From Marinobacter adhaerens HP15 (GTDB lineage Bacteria > Pseudomonadota > Gammaproteobacteria > Pseudomonadales > Oleiphilaceae), in NCBI RefSeq assembly GCF_000166295.1, contig NC_017506.1:3472001-3536000 (forward strand): a stretch of 64,000 nt of DNA, written 5' to 3'. Under the pieces are notes generated by a model that saw only the letters and a list, made by a program, of their open reading frames with translations, was not told where the DNA came from and made no database searches. Made by a program: the position numbers and the translations under genes. The number at the start of each line of letters is the position of its first letter. Positions within the stretch are counted from its first letter, which is position 1. Shown piece by piece: positions 48,371 to 56,293 of the stretch.

Positions 48371-49399
48371 ATGGATTCACTCACCCAGGCCGCCCTGGGC
48401 GCCTCCCTGGCCGGCGCCGTAGCCGGCAAGACTCTTGGCCGCTCGGTTTTGCTGACAGGCGCAGTTCTGGGCACCCTCCCGGATCTGGATGTCGTCATCG
48501 ATTACGGCACCGCAGTGGCCAATTTCACCCAACACCGTGGATTCAGCCATTCGTTGTTCGTTCTGGCCCCTCTGGCAGTGGCCCTTGCCTGGCTGCTCTG
48601 GCGCTGGAAACCACAACTGAGTTTTCAGCGGTGGCTCGCCCTGACGGGGCTGATCCTGATTACCCATCCTTTGCTGGATGCCTTCACAACCTATGGCACC
48701 CAGTTGTTCTGGCCCATCGGGCCACCCGTAGCCGTCAGCAGCATTTTTATCATCGACCCGCTATACACCCTGCCCCTGCTGGCCGGCTGCCTGTTTTTTC
48801 TCGCCCGGCCGCCCGCCAAAACAGCGATAGTTGCAGGCCTGGCAGTGTCCACCCTGTACCTGGGCTGGAGTGTTCTAGCCCAGCAAGTGATGACACAGCG
48901 AGTGCAACCCGCGCTTGCGGCCGCCGGCCTGGAAAACCCGGACCTGCTGGTTCAGCCCATGCCATTCAGCACACTGTTGTGGCGGGCAACGGCTCTGCAG
49001 GGTGATCAGCGGGTAGAAATTGTCACCGGCTTTCTGGATGGCGACACGCCGCTGAATCTTGAATACTTTCCACGCCGCCCGGAGCTGGCGAGCGAAGTCT
49101 CGGACCTGCCCGAGGCCCGGCGACTTGAATGGTTCACCCGGGGCTTCCTGGATTACGACCAGGCCGGCGACCGCATCACGGCCACCGACATCCGGCTGGG
49201 CATTCCAGGCGCGCACCCGTTTACCTTTGTTCTGGCGACCCGCAATGGCAGCGGCATCGACCCCACGGCGAGCTTTCGGACTCCACGCCCACCAGTAAGC
49301 TCCGAAGCCCTCGGGCTGCTCTGGTCCCGGATGATTGCCGAAACGCCGGTGCTCTGTCTGGCCAGTCTGAGCTCCCCGGCACCCGGACAAAGCTGCTGA
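48371..49399 (+). CDS. YdjM-family membrane-bound metal-dependent hydrolase
   Basis: The 342-residue membrane protein has LPDLD (Asp38, Asp40), TQHRGFSHS (His55, His60) and THPLLDAF (His99, Asp103), the metal-binding pattern of the YdjM family. Membrane segments fill residues 5-180; the C-terminal 150 residues are soluble and beta-rich. In E. coli ydjM is LexA-controlled, but I see no LexA box here. The substrate is unknown. rsuA follows after five bases. Confidence 0.85.
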   Translation: MDSLTQAALGASLAGAVAGKTLGRSVLLTGAVLGTLPDLDVVIDYGTAVANFTQHRGFSHSLFVLAPLAVALAWLLWRWKPQLSFQRWLALTGLILITHPLLDAFTTYGTQLFWPIGPPVAVSSIFIIDPLYTLPLLAGCLFFLARPPAKTAIVAGLAVSTLYLGWSVLAQQVMTQRVQPALAAAGLENPDLLVQPMPFSTLLWRATALQGDQRVEIVTGFLDGDTPLNLEYFPRRPELASEVSDLPEARRLEWFTRGFLDYDQAGDRITATDIRLGIPGAHPFTFVLATRNGSGIDPTASFRTPRPPVSSEALGLLWSRMIAETPVLCLASLSSPAPGQSC

Positions 49400-49404
49400 A
49401 TACC

Positions 49405-50097
49405 ATGCGACTGGACCAGTTTATTGCCAACAGCACCGAGCTCTCCCGAAAAGAGGCCAAGCGGGCCATCGGCCGCGGAGAAGTAACGATCAATGAGCAA
49501 ATCTGCAAGGGCGCCAACACCCGGTTGGCCGGGGATGAACGGGTGGCCTTGTCAGGCACCCCTCTGAGCCTCCCGGGCGAGCGCTATCTGATGATGAACA
49601 AGCCAGCAGGCGTGGTGAGCGCGACGACCGACAGCGACCATCCAACAGCGCTGGACCTGTTGCCAGCAGAGATCACCCGACATCTCCATATTGCCGGGCG
49701 CCTCGATGCAGATACAACCGGCCTGCTGTTACTGACCACCGATGGCCAGTGGTCTCACCGGGTCACCTCACCGCGAACCGACTGCCCCAAGACTTACCGG
49801 GTAACCCTGAACGAACCTCTGAGCGACGCTGCGGCACAGCAACTGGAACGTGGTGTGGACCTGCATAATGATCCCAGGCCGACGCGACCGGCCCGGGTGC
49901 ATTTTCTGGAAGACAGGATCATTGAGCTGACGATTTCGGAGGGGCGCTATCATCAGGTCAAGCGCATGATGGCAGCCGTTGGCAACCACGTGGAAGCCCT
50001 TCATCGTGTCCGCATTGGACAGGTCGAACTGGACGATGCGCTGATGCCCGGCGAATACCGGGAACTGACCGCCGAGGAAAGAGACAGCCTGGCGTGA
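49405..50097 (+). CDS. rsuA: 16S rRNA pseudouridine(516) synthase
   Basis: It converts U516 of 16S rRNA to pseudouridine. The 230 residues have an S4-like RNA-binding start (RLDQFIANSTELSRKEAK) and the catalytic domain with GRLDADTTGLLLLT (Asp101). EGRYHQVKRMM is the RsuA/RluE/F motif. The start at 49405 follows the YdjM-type gene by five bases, so translation is probably coupled. It ends three bases before the convergent asparaginase gene. Confidence 0.92.
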   Translation: MRLDQFIANSTELSRKEAKRAIGRGEVTINEQICKGANTRLAGDERVALSGTPLSLPGERYLMMNKPAGVVSATTDSDHPTALDLLPAEITRHLHIAGRLDADTTGLLLLTTDGQWSHRVTSPRTDCPKTYRVTLNEPLSDAAAQQLERGVDLHNDPRPTRPARVHFLEDRIIELTISEGRYHQVKRMMAAVGNHVEALHRVRIGQVELDDALMPGEYRELTAEERDSLA

Positions 50098-50100
50098 TAC

Positions 50101-50580
50101 TCAGGTGCGCTCGAAACGTTGCGCCTTGAGATTCTTGCGCACTGCACCGGCCTCGAACACTTCACCATTCATCGCGATATACACACCCGGCGGCAGAAGC
50201 TGCACCGCAGCCCAGGCAAACCCGACATTGAATACCGCATCGGTTCGGCGCATACGGGCCGGCTGCATCGCGCCGGTCAATACGATGGTCTTGTCCTTCA
50301 GGCCGGACAGCACCGCCGCAGTATCGGCCATGGTGTCCGTGCCGTGGGTGATAATGATTCGGCCACAATCGCATTCAGTGGCCGCCGCCAGTACCTGCTG
50401 GCGATCATCATCGGTCATCTCCAGGCTGTCCTTGCGCAGCAGTTCCCGCAGGCGATAGCCCTCGTGGATGTTGGATTCAGACAGCAGCTCCGGCAGCAGG
50501 CTGTGCCCTACCTCGAACTCGCTGTTGGCATCGAAGTAGACCTTGTCGATGGTGCCACCGGTCGTGAATATCTGGATCAT
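50101..50580 (-). CDS. One-domain asparaginase-like protein
   Basis: The 159 residues match only the N-terminal domain of L-asparaginase: TTGGTID (6-12) with the nucleophile Thr, ITHGTDTM (77-84) with the second Thr and Asp, and KTIVLTGAMQP with the catalytic Lys97. Full enzymes have about 330 residues and complete the active site from the second domain of a neighbouring subunit. No remnant of that domain is found downstream, so this is a short family form and not a recent truncation. The activity is uncertain. It lies 19 bp after pbpG. Confidence 0.8.
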   Translation of the reverse strand: MIQIFTTGGTIDKVYFDANSEFEVGHSLLPELLSESNIHEGYRLRELLRKDSLEMTDDDRQQVLAAATECDCGRIIITHGTDTMADTAAVLSGLKDKTIVLTGAMQPARMRRTDAVFNVGFAWAAVQLLPPGVYIAMNGEVFEAGAVRKNLKAQRFERT

Positions 50581-50599
50581 AACGGGATTCCTTTCAGTG

Positions 50600-51550
50600 T
50601 CAGTTCACACTGACCGTACTGTTACCAGCGGTCGCGTATGACGCGTTCTTTTCCTGTTCGTAACGCCGGGCGGCAGCGGCCACCGAGCCCCTGGCTCCGG
50701 TATCAAGCCAGCGCTTTATCCGTCCGGCATCGCCCATCGGCGAGCGGGTACCGAGGGAATCAAGCAGCACGGTCACCACCTCTTTGCCGTTCATCTTCGA
50801 AATCATCACCAGGCAGCGCCCGGCCTCGGAGAGATAGCCGGTCTTGCTGAGGGCCACCCCCCAGCTATCCCGATGCACCAGGGCATTGGTATTCCCGAAC
50901 GACAGGCTGTAACGGGGCTGCCGGAATTGCCCACGGAAATAACCGGTGGTGGAGTACTCCCGGATTTCCGGGTAATCAGCCGCAGCGTTTACCAGCTTTA
51001 CAAGATCCGCGGCGGTTGAAAGGTTCTCCGACGACAGCCCGGTCGGATCAACAAACCGGGTACCGGTCATTCCCAGGGCCGCGGCCTTGGCGTTCATCGC
51101 CTCGATAAAGGCATCGAACCCGCCCGGGTGGTTACGGGCAAGGGTGTAGGCGGCAAAATTTTCGGAGGACATCAGTGCAATGCGCAGCACATCTTTACGC
51201 CGCATCTCCGAGTCGATGCGAATCCGACTGTAGGCGTTGGCGGCGGCGGGCGTATGCCGCTCATGAAAAGTCAGCCACTCATCCAGCGGCTCGCCGGATT
51301 CCAGCACGACCAGCGCGGTCATGACCTTGGTAACAGAGGCAATGGGTACGGACCGGTCGGCATTCTTGCCGAAAATCAGCTTGTTATCACCAGCCACGGC
51401 AACCGCGGCATTCACCGAAGCGAGCCTGGGTCCACTGTCTGTTTCTGCCTCCCGCTTTTGGGATTCACCCCCCGTTTGATGGGCCAAAAGCGATCCTGGC
51501 AGCCAGAGCAACATCAAGATCACGAAAGGGGAAAAGCCGGCGAGTCTCAT
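50600..51550 (-). CDS. pbpG: D-alanyl-D-alanine endopeptidase (PBP7)
   Basis: It cuts D-Ala-meso-DAP cross-links in peptidoglycan. A signal peptide (1-23) is followed by the serine-peptidase S11 motifs: SVTK with Ser72/Lys75, SEN (129-131) and KTG (236-238). 316 residues and the lack of the large C-terminal domain of PBP5 point to the PBP7/8 group. It is divergent from the EAL receptor at 51777. Confidence 0.92.
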   Translation of the reverse strand: MRLAGFSPFVILMLLWLPGSLLAHQTGGESQKREAETDSGPRLASVNAAVAVAGDNKLIFGKNADRSVPIASVTKVMTALVVLESGEPLDEWLTFHERHTPAAANAYSRIRIDSEMRRKDVLRIALMSSENFAAYTLARNHPGGFDAFIEAMNAKAAALGMTGTRFVDPTGLSSENLSTAADLVKLVNAAADYPEIREYSTTGYFRGQFRQPRYSLSFGNTNALVHRDSWGVALSKTGYLSEAGRCLVMISKMNGKEVVTVLLDSLGTRSPMGDAGRIKRWLDTGARGSVAAAARRYEQEKNASYATAGNSTVSVN

Positions 51551-51657
51551 TTGTACAGATCCTGTGGTTTATTCATGCATCGCGCAACCGGTCCGGAAAC
51601 AGGCTTCTACAGATAGGATGGTCAGGGTTAACTATACCAGCGAATGTCTTGTTTGAT

Positions 51658-51690
51658 CAGGTGAAAAGTTTCTTGCGCCAATTTCACCTG
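51658..51690. promoter_or_regulatory. Inverted repeat in the pbpG/EAL divergent region
   Basis: CAGGTGAAA (51658-51666) and TTTCACCTG (51682-51690) are a perfect 9+9 inverted repeat with a 15-base spacer, about 110 bases from either start codon. The half-site spacing (24 bp centre to centre) suits a regulator dimer or tetramer. No T-run supports a terminator. Confidence 0.4.
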
Positions 51691-51776
51691 GCAAATGCAA
51701 GTGAGCTGAAAAACCATTAAAATTCGAGCTGATTCTTCGAGTCAGAAAACACCACTTAGCGGGACCGTCGCTTCAT

Positions 51777-54380
51777 ATGGATGACAGCACACATCAGACC
51801 GAAAAAGCCGTGCTGTCACAACTCCGAGCCCAGTCCGGGCTGACACCTTTTCGACGCTGGATGCCATTCCTGTTCCTGATGGCTGCCATGGCATACGGTC
51901 TGCTCGCAAGCCTCCTTCAAGCGCCTGAAAATCCGCTTTCCGCGCTGTCGCAGGTCGACTCTCCCGAGCCAGCGTCCCAGTCCTCCCGCATTGTGCAGAT
52001 CGACTATCTGGTTGCGCCTCTGGAGCAGGTTATAGAGGACGAAAACTGGCGGCAGAAAAACTGGCAGGCGGCCCCGTCAGAGAACTCCGGCATTGGCTAT
52101 TACAACGGACCTGTCACCTTCAAGGTGACGGTGGAAAACCCCGGAGCCACAAACGCCGAACAGTGGGTCCTTGTATCCGCCCCCTACATCGACCGGCTCA
52201 GACCCGCCATTCTCGATGAAAATGGCGCTTTCCAGCGGCTTCGTGACATGGGAGACCTTTACCCATTCGGTAACCGGCTGATTTCGCTACCACCGTGGAT
52301 CTGGCCAGTTTCATTACCGGCGGGTACGACCACGCTGTTGTTCGAGGTTCAGAATGCCGGCCCCACACTACTGCCCATTAGCATTCTGGAACCTGACAAG
52401 GTTGTAAGCGACATTGCAGGAACCATGACCTGGAAGGCATTCATCACTGGCCTCCTCGTTTTTGCGCTGTTGCTGAACCTCAGCTTCATGATGAAATTCA
52501 GGCTCCCGGGGCTGGCCTGGTTGGGCGTTCTCACGCTATCCGTTATTCACGTGCAACTTGTCATGGAGGGCTTCGGGCTCTGGCTGATTTGGCCAGACTT
52601 CCCGGAAATAAACGCATTACTGAACATCAGCCTCTGCCTTTGCCTCATCTCACTTTGCCAAATCACGCCAAACTTTATCCAGGTCTCCAGACTCCCGAGA
52701 CTGCTACTGAATGCAGCGAGTGTTCTTGGCCTTTTACATCTGCTGGCCATGCCACTGCGGCTACCGTTGCTCGGTCAGGACTCCTTCCTGATACTGGCCC
52801 TGACCGGTGGTTCAATGATTCTGGCCCTGACGCTCAAACAGGCCCGACACGAGGTGTATGCCCGCTATTTTGCGTTATCACTGCTCTTCATTCTCCTGGG
52901 TACAGTTATCTCGGCGGCGCGGACTGTCGGCTGGGTCCCGGTGAACAGCTTTACCGATTCCGCCTTCTTTATCGGTGCAGCAGCCGCATCTCTGATCCTG
53001 ACCAGCGGCATTGGCCGTCAGATATTGGAAGAGCGCAAAAAAAGGCTGGCTTCTGATATTCGGGCTCGCCAGGAACAAACACTGCGATCTCACGTTGAGC
53101 AAAATTACAAGCAACTCCTCAAAACCCACAGTGTTACCGGCAAACCCAATCGGGCCATGCTGGAGGAGTCATTGGATCAACTTGATAGCCACCAACAGCC
53201 CTACACCGTCGCCATGATTCAGTTGAGCCGGTTTAACGAAATCGAGCAGGCTCTCGGCTATCGGACGGCAGAGGATCTGCTCAGAAGTTATCTGTGGGAG
53301 CTCGACGGATTCCTGAAACGGATCATGGGTGATCAGTTGATCATGATTGACGGCTATGCCCTCGCCAGCATTGATACCAGCAATCATGCCTTTGCCTTTT
53401 TCCATAGTGACGCCCCGGACACTTACCCGGAAAAACTGAAAACACTCATGAGCTGGCTGGGAGAGAACTTCCGCGAGGGCCGGTTCTCGCTATCGTGGAG
53501 TTCATCGGTGGGTATCGCCCATGCTCCGGAGCATGGGGTCGACGCGTCAGATATCCTTTCATCAGCTGGCTTTGCTGCCCTGGATACGCATCAGCCCCTG
53601 ACGGTTTACGACCCGGCTATCGCGGACTGGCAGTACCAGCAGCAAATGCTGATGTTGGATATCGAAGAGGCACTGGGTAATGGCTGCATATGGCTGGAAT
53701 ACCAACCAACCGTGCGAATACAGGACGCACATATCGCTTCATTGGAAGCCCTGATCCGCTGGCAACACCCGGACTTCGGCACGGTTGCTCCGGATCGGTG
53801 GATCCCATTAGCCGAACAGGTCGGGATGATTCACCACGTTACGCTCTGGGTGGTGGACCGCGTCTGTGAAGATATGAGCGCGCTGAAGGCCCGTCACGGG
53901 GACCACATTGCCGTTGCGGTCAATATTTCTGCAAACGATCTCACCCACCCGGACTTTGTGGAAAAGGTGAAGGCAATTGTGCAGCACCATGGGGCACAAC
54001 CTTCCGATCTTATTCTGGAGATTACCGAAACAGCGATGATGGCTGACACAGCCTTGGCAAAAGTCGTTATTCGGACCCTGAGCCAAAGCGGGTTCCGAAT
54101 TGCCGTCGATGATTTTGGAACCGGGCACTCGTCGTTGGGAACCCTTGCCACATTCGAGCTGGACGAGTTAAAAATCGACCGGAGTTTTCTCAGCGACATA
54201 CTCACCCAACCCGCCCGACAGCGAATATTCCGAGCGGCGCTTGACCTCGGTGAGGCTCTCGACCTGGATGTTGTGGTCGAAGGTGTGGAGGAGGAAGCTA
54301 TCGCCGCCTGGCTACAGCAGTTCCCCGGCCTGTATGGCCAGGGATACTACTGGGGCAGGCCAGAACAGCTGAAGACCTGA
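51777..54380 (+). CDS. Membrane receptor with degenerate GGDEF and EAL phosphodiesterase domain
   Basis: The 867 residues begin with one membrane segment (about 28-46), a periplasmic beta-rich DISM-like domain (about 70-215), then seven membrane segments (about 220-410). A GGDEF domain follows without its signature (SIDTSNHAFAFF). The C-terminal EAL domain has intact EAL (657-659), NISANDL, EITETAMM, DDFGTGHSSL (from 778) and KIDRSF. It should hydrolyse cyclic di-GMP. It resembles in build the receptor at 36535, though sequence identity looks low. The ATG at 51777 has no strong ribosome site. Confidence 0.85.
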   Translation: MDDSTHQTEKAVLSQLRAQSGLTPFRRWMPFLFLMAAMAYGLLASLLQAPENPLSALSQVDSPEPASQSSRIVQIDYLVAPLEQVIEDENWRQKNWQAAPSENSGIGYYNGPVTFKVTVENPGATNAEQWVLVSAPYIDRLRPAILDENGAFQRLRDMGDLYPFGNRLISLPPWIWPVSLPAGTTTLLFEVQNAGPTLLPISILEPDKVVSDIAGTMTWKAFITGLLVFALLLNLSFMMKFRLPGLAWLGVLTLSVIHVQLVMEGFGLWLIWPDFPEINALLNISLCLCLISLCQITPNFIQVSRLPRLLLNAASVLGLLHLLAMPLRLPLLGQDSFLILALTGGSMILALTLKQARHEVYARYFALSLLFILLGTVISAARTVGWVPVNSFTDSAFFIGAAAASLILTSGIGRQILEERKKRLASDIRARQEQTLRSHVEQNYKQLLKTHSVTGKPNRAMLEESLDQLDSHQQPYTVAMIQLSRFNEIEQALGYRTAEDLLRSYLWELDGFLKRIMGDQLIMIDGYALASIDTSNHAFAFFHSDAPDTYPEKLKTLMSWLGENFREGRFSLSWSSSVGIAHAPEHGVDASDILSSAGFAALDTHQPLTVYDPAIADWQYQQQMLMLDIEEALGNGCIWLEYQPTVRIQDAHIASLEALIRWQHPDFGTVAPDRWIPLAEQVGMIHHVTLWVVDRVCEDMSALKARHGDHIAVAVNISANDLTHPDFVEKVKAIVQHHGAQPSDLILEITETAMMADTALAKVVIRTLSQSGFRIAVDDFGTGHSSLGTLATFELDELKIDRSFLSDILTQPARQRIFRAALDLGEALDLDVVVEGVEEEAIAAWLQQFPGLYGQGYYWGRPEQLKT

Positions 54381-54392
54381 GCTCCGATCAGA

Positions 54393-56081
54393 TCAGGGCA
54401 AATCGGTCACAGCCCCTTTCGAGGCAGAACTTACGGTTCGCGAATACTTCGCCAGCGTGCCTCGGGTGAAACGGGGTGGTGGAGCCTGCCAGGCCTGCCG
54501 ACGACGTTCCAGTTCCTGATCCGAGACATCCAGCTCAATCCGATTACTGACGGCATCAATGGTAATGGTGTCGCCATCCTCGACCAGCGCAATCGGGCCG
54601 CCCTCGGCCGCTTCCGGTGTGATATGACCAACCACGAAACCGTGGCTGCCCCCTGAGAACCGGCCATCGGTAATCAACGCGACATCGCTGCCCAGGCCCT
54701 TGCCCATGATCGCGGAGGTGGGGCTCAGCATCTCCCGCATGCCCGGTCCGCCTTTGGGGCCTTCGTAGCGGATGACCAGCACATCGCCGGCCACCACTGT
54801 GCCGTCGAGAATCCGCTCCTGGGCTTCTTCTTCCGAATGGAATACCCGGGCACGGCCGGTAAAATGCGTGCCTTCCTTGCCGGTGATCTTCGCCACCGCT
54901 CCCGTTGGTGCGAGATTGCCAAACAGGATCCGCAGATGGCTGTCAGCCTTGATCGGGTTGTCGAAGGCGTGAATGATGTCCTGCCCTTCCGGATAGGGGT
55001 CAACATCAGCCAGGTTCTCGGCCAGCGTCTGCCCGGTTACGGTCAGACAGTCGCCATGCAGCAGACCGCGATCCAGCAGCATTTTCATCAGCGGCTGGAT
55101 ACCGCCGATGGCCACCAGCTCCGACATCATGTAGTGGCCGCTCGGGCGCAGATCCGCCAGCACCGGCACCCGCTTGCCAATCTCGACAAAGTCTTCCAGC
55201 TCCAGATCGACACCGACGGTGCTGGCCATGGCCAGCAGGTGCAGTACCGCATTGGTGGAACCGCCCAGGGCGATGACGACCGTAATGGCGTTTTCGAAGG
55301 CTTTCCGGGTCATGATGTCGCTGGGCTTGATGTCTTTCTCCAGCAGGTTCAGCACTGCAGCCCCGGCACCCCGACAATCCTCCGCCTTGGTCTCCGACAC
55401 AGCGTTCTGGGCGGAGCTGCCCGGCAGGCTCATGCCCATGGCCTCGATAGCCGACGCCATGGTATTGGCGGTATACATGCCACCACAGGACCCTGGCCCC
55501 GGAATCGCGGTTTCCTCTATCTGCTTCACCTCAATCAGATCCAGATCACCACGGGCGTGGGCACCCACGGCTTCAAACACGGAAATAATATCGGTGTGGT
55601 TCTCGCCAGGCATGATGGTGCCGCCATACACGAACACAGATGGCCGGTTCAGACGCGCCAGGCCCATCATGCAACCGGGCATGTTCTTGTCGCAGCCACC
55701 GATCGCCACCAGGCCATCGAACCCTTCACAACCGGCCACGGTCTCGATGGAATCGGCGATCACCTCCCGGGACACCAGGGAATACTTCATGCCCTCGGTA
55801 CCATTGGCAATGCCGTCCGATATGGTAATGGTATTAAAAATCAGCGACTTGCCGCCTGCCTCATCGGCTCCGGCAGCCGACTCCTCGGCCAGTTGGTTGA
55901 TGTGCATGTTGCACGGCGTGAGGTTACTCCATGTGGACGCAATGCCGATCTGGGGCTTTTTGAAATCCTCATCGGTAAACCCGACGGCCCGAAGCATGGC
56001 ACGGCTGGCGGATTTGCCAATGCCATCAACAACGGGGGCCGAATATTTCCGGCGCTTATCCTGATTCTTGTCTTGCGTCAT
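54393..56081 (-). CDS. ilvD: Dihydroxy-acid dehydratase
   Basis: It makes 2-oxoacids for valine, leucine and isoleucine. The 562 residues carry the three Fe-S cysteines (Cys57 in TPCN, Cys130 in GGCDKN, Cys199 in GSCGGM). Lys132 stands in the position of the carbamylated Mg ligand. [16 protein letters not shown] is the conserved C-terminal signature. I chose ATG 56081 with GGAGA upstream over an open frame that adds 28 atypical residues. It is divergent from the phosphoketolase-like gene. Confidence 0.95.
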   Translation of the reverse strand: MTQDKNQDKRRKYSAPVVDGIGKSASRAMLRAVGFTDEDFKKPQIGIASTWSNLTPCNMHINQLAEESAAGADEAGGKSLIFNTITISDGIANGTEGMKYSLVSREVIADSIETVAGCEGFDGLVAIGGCDKNMPGCMMGLARLNRPSVFVYGGTIMPGENHTDIISVFEAVGAHARGDLDLIEVKQIEETAIPGPGSCGGMYTANTMASAIEAMGMSLPGSSAQNAVSETKAEDCRGAGAAVLNLLEKDIKPSDIMTRKAFENAITVVIALGGSTNAVLHLLAMASTVGVDLELEDFVEIGKRVPVLADLRPSGHYMMSELVAIGGIQPLMKMLLDRGLLHGDCLTVTGQTLAENLADVDPYPEGQDIIHAFDNPIKADSHLRILFGNLAPTGAVAKITGKEGTHFTGRARVFHSEEEAQERILDGTVVAGDVLVIRYEGPKGGPGMREMLSPTSAIMGKGLGSDVALITDGRFSGGSHGFVVGHITPEAAEGGPIALVEDGDTITIDAVSNRIELDVSDQELERRRQAWQAPPPRFTRGTLAKYSRTVSSASKGAVTDLP

Positions 56082-56293
56082 GGGAGTCTCCTTATCAGGT
56101 GGCTTATTCGAACAGACTCTCAGAAACCATGGCTTTCGGCAACGGGCAGGCGAGCAAGCCTGCATGCGGGCGGGTGGAACGCTTGGCTTGGGGCAGTCTG
56201 TAGAAAGATGCAGTTTCGACTGACCTGCATCAATGGCAGTTCACAGCGGTGGTTTTAAAATTCGCGGACACACTGACGCCATGGAGGCATCTC

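Noticed and set aside
54837..56258. A 473-codon open frame opposite ilvD
   Set aside because: IlvD is certain on the minus strand. The antisense product is low-complexity and resembles no family.
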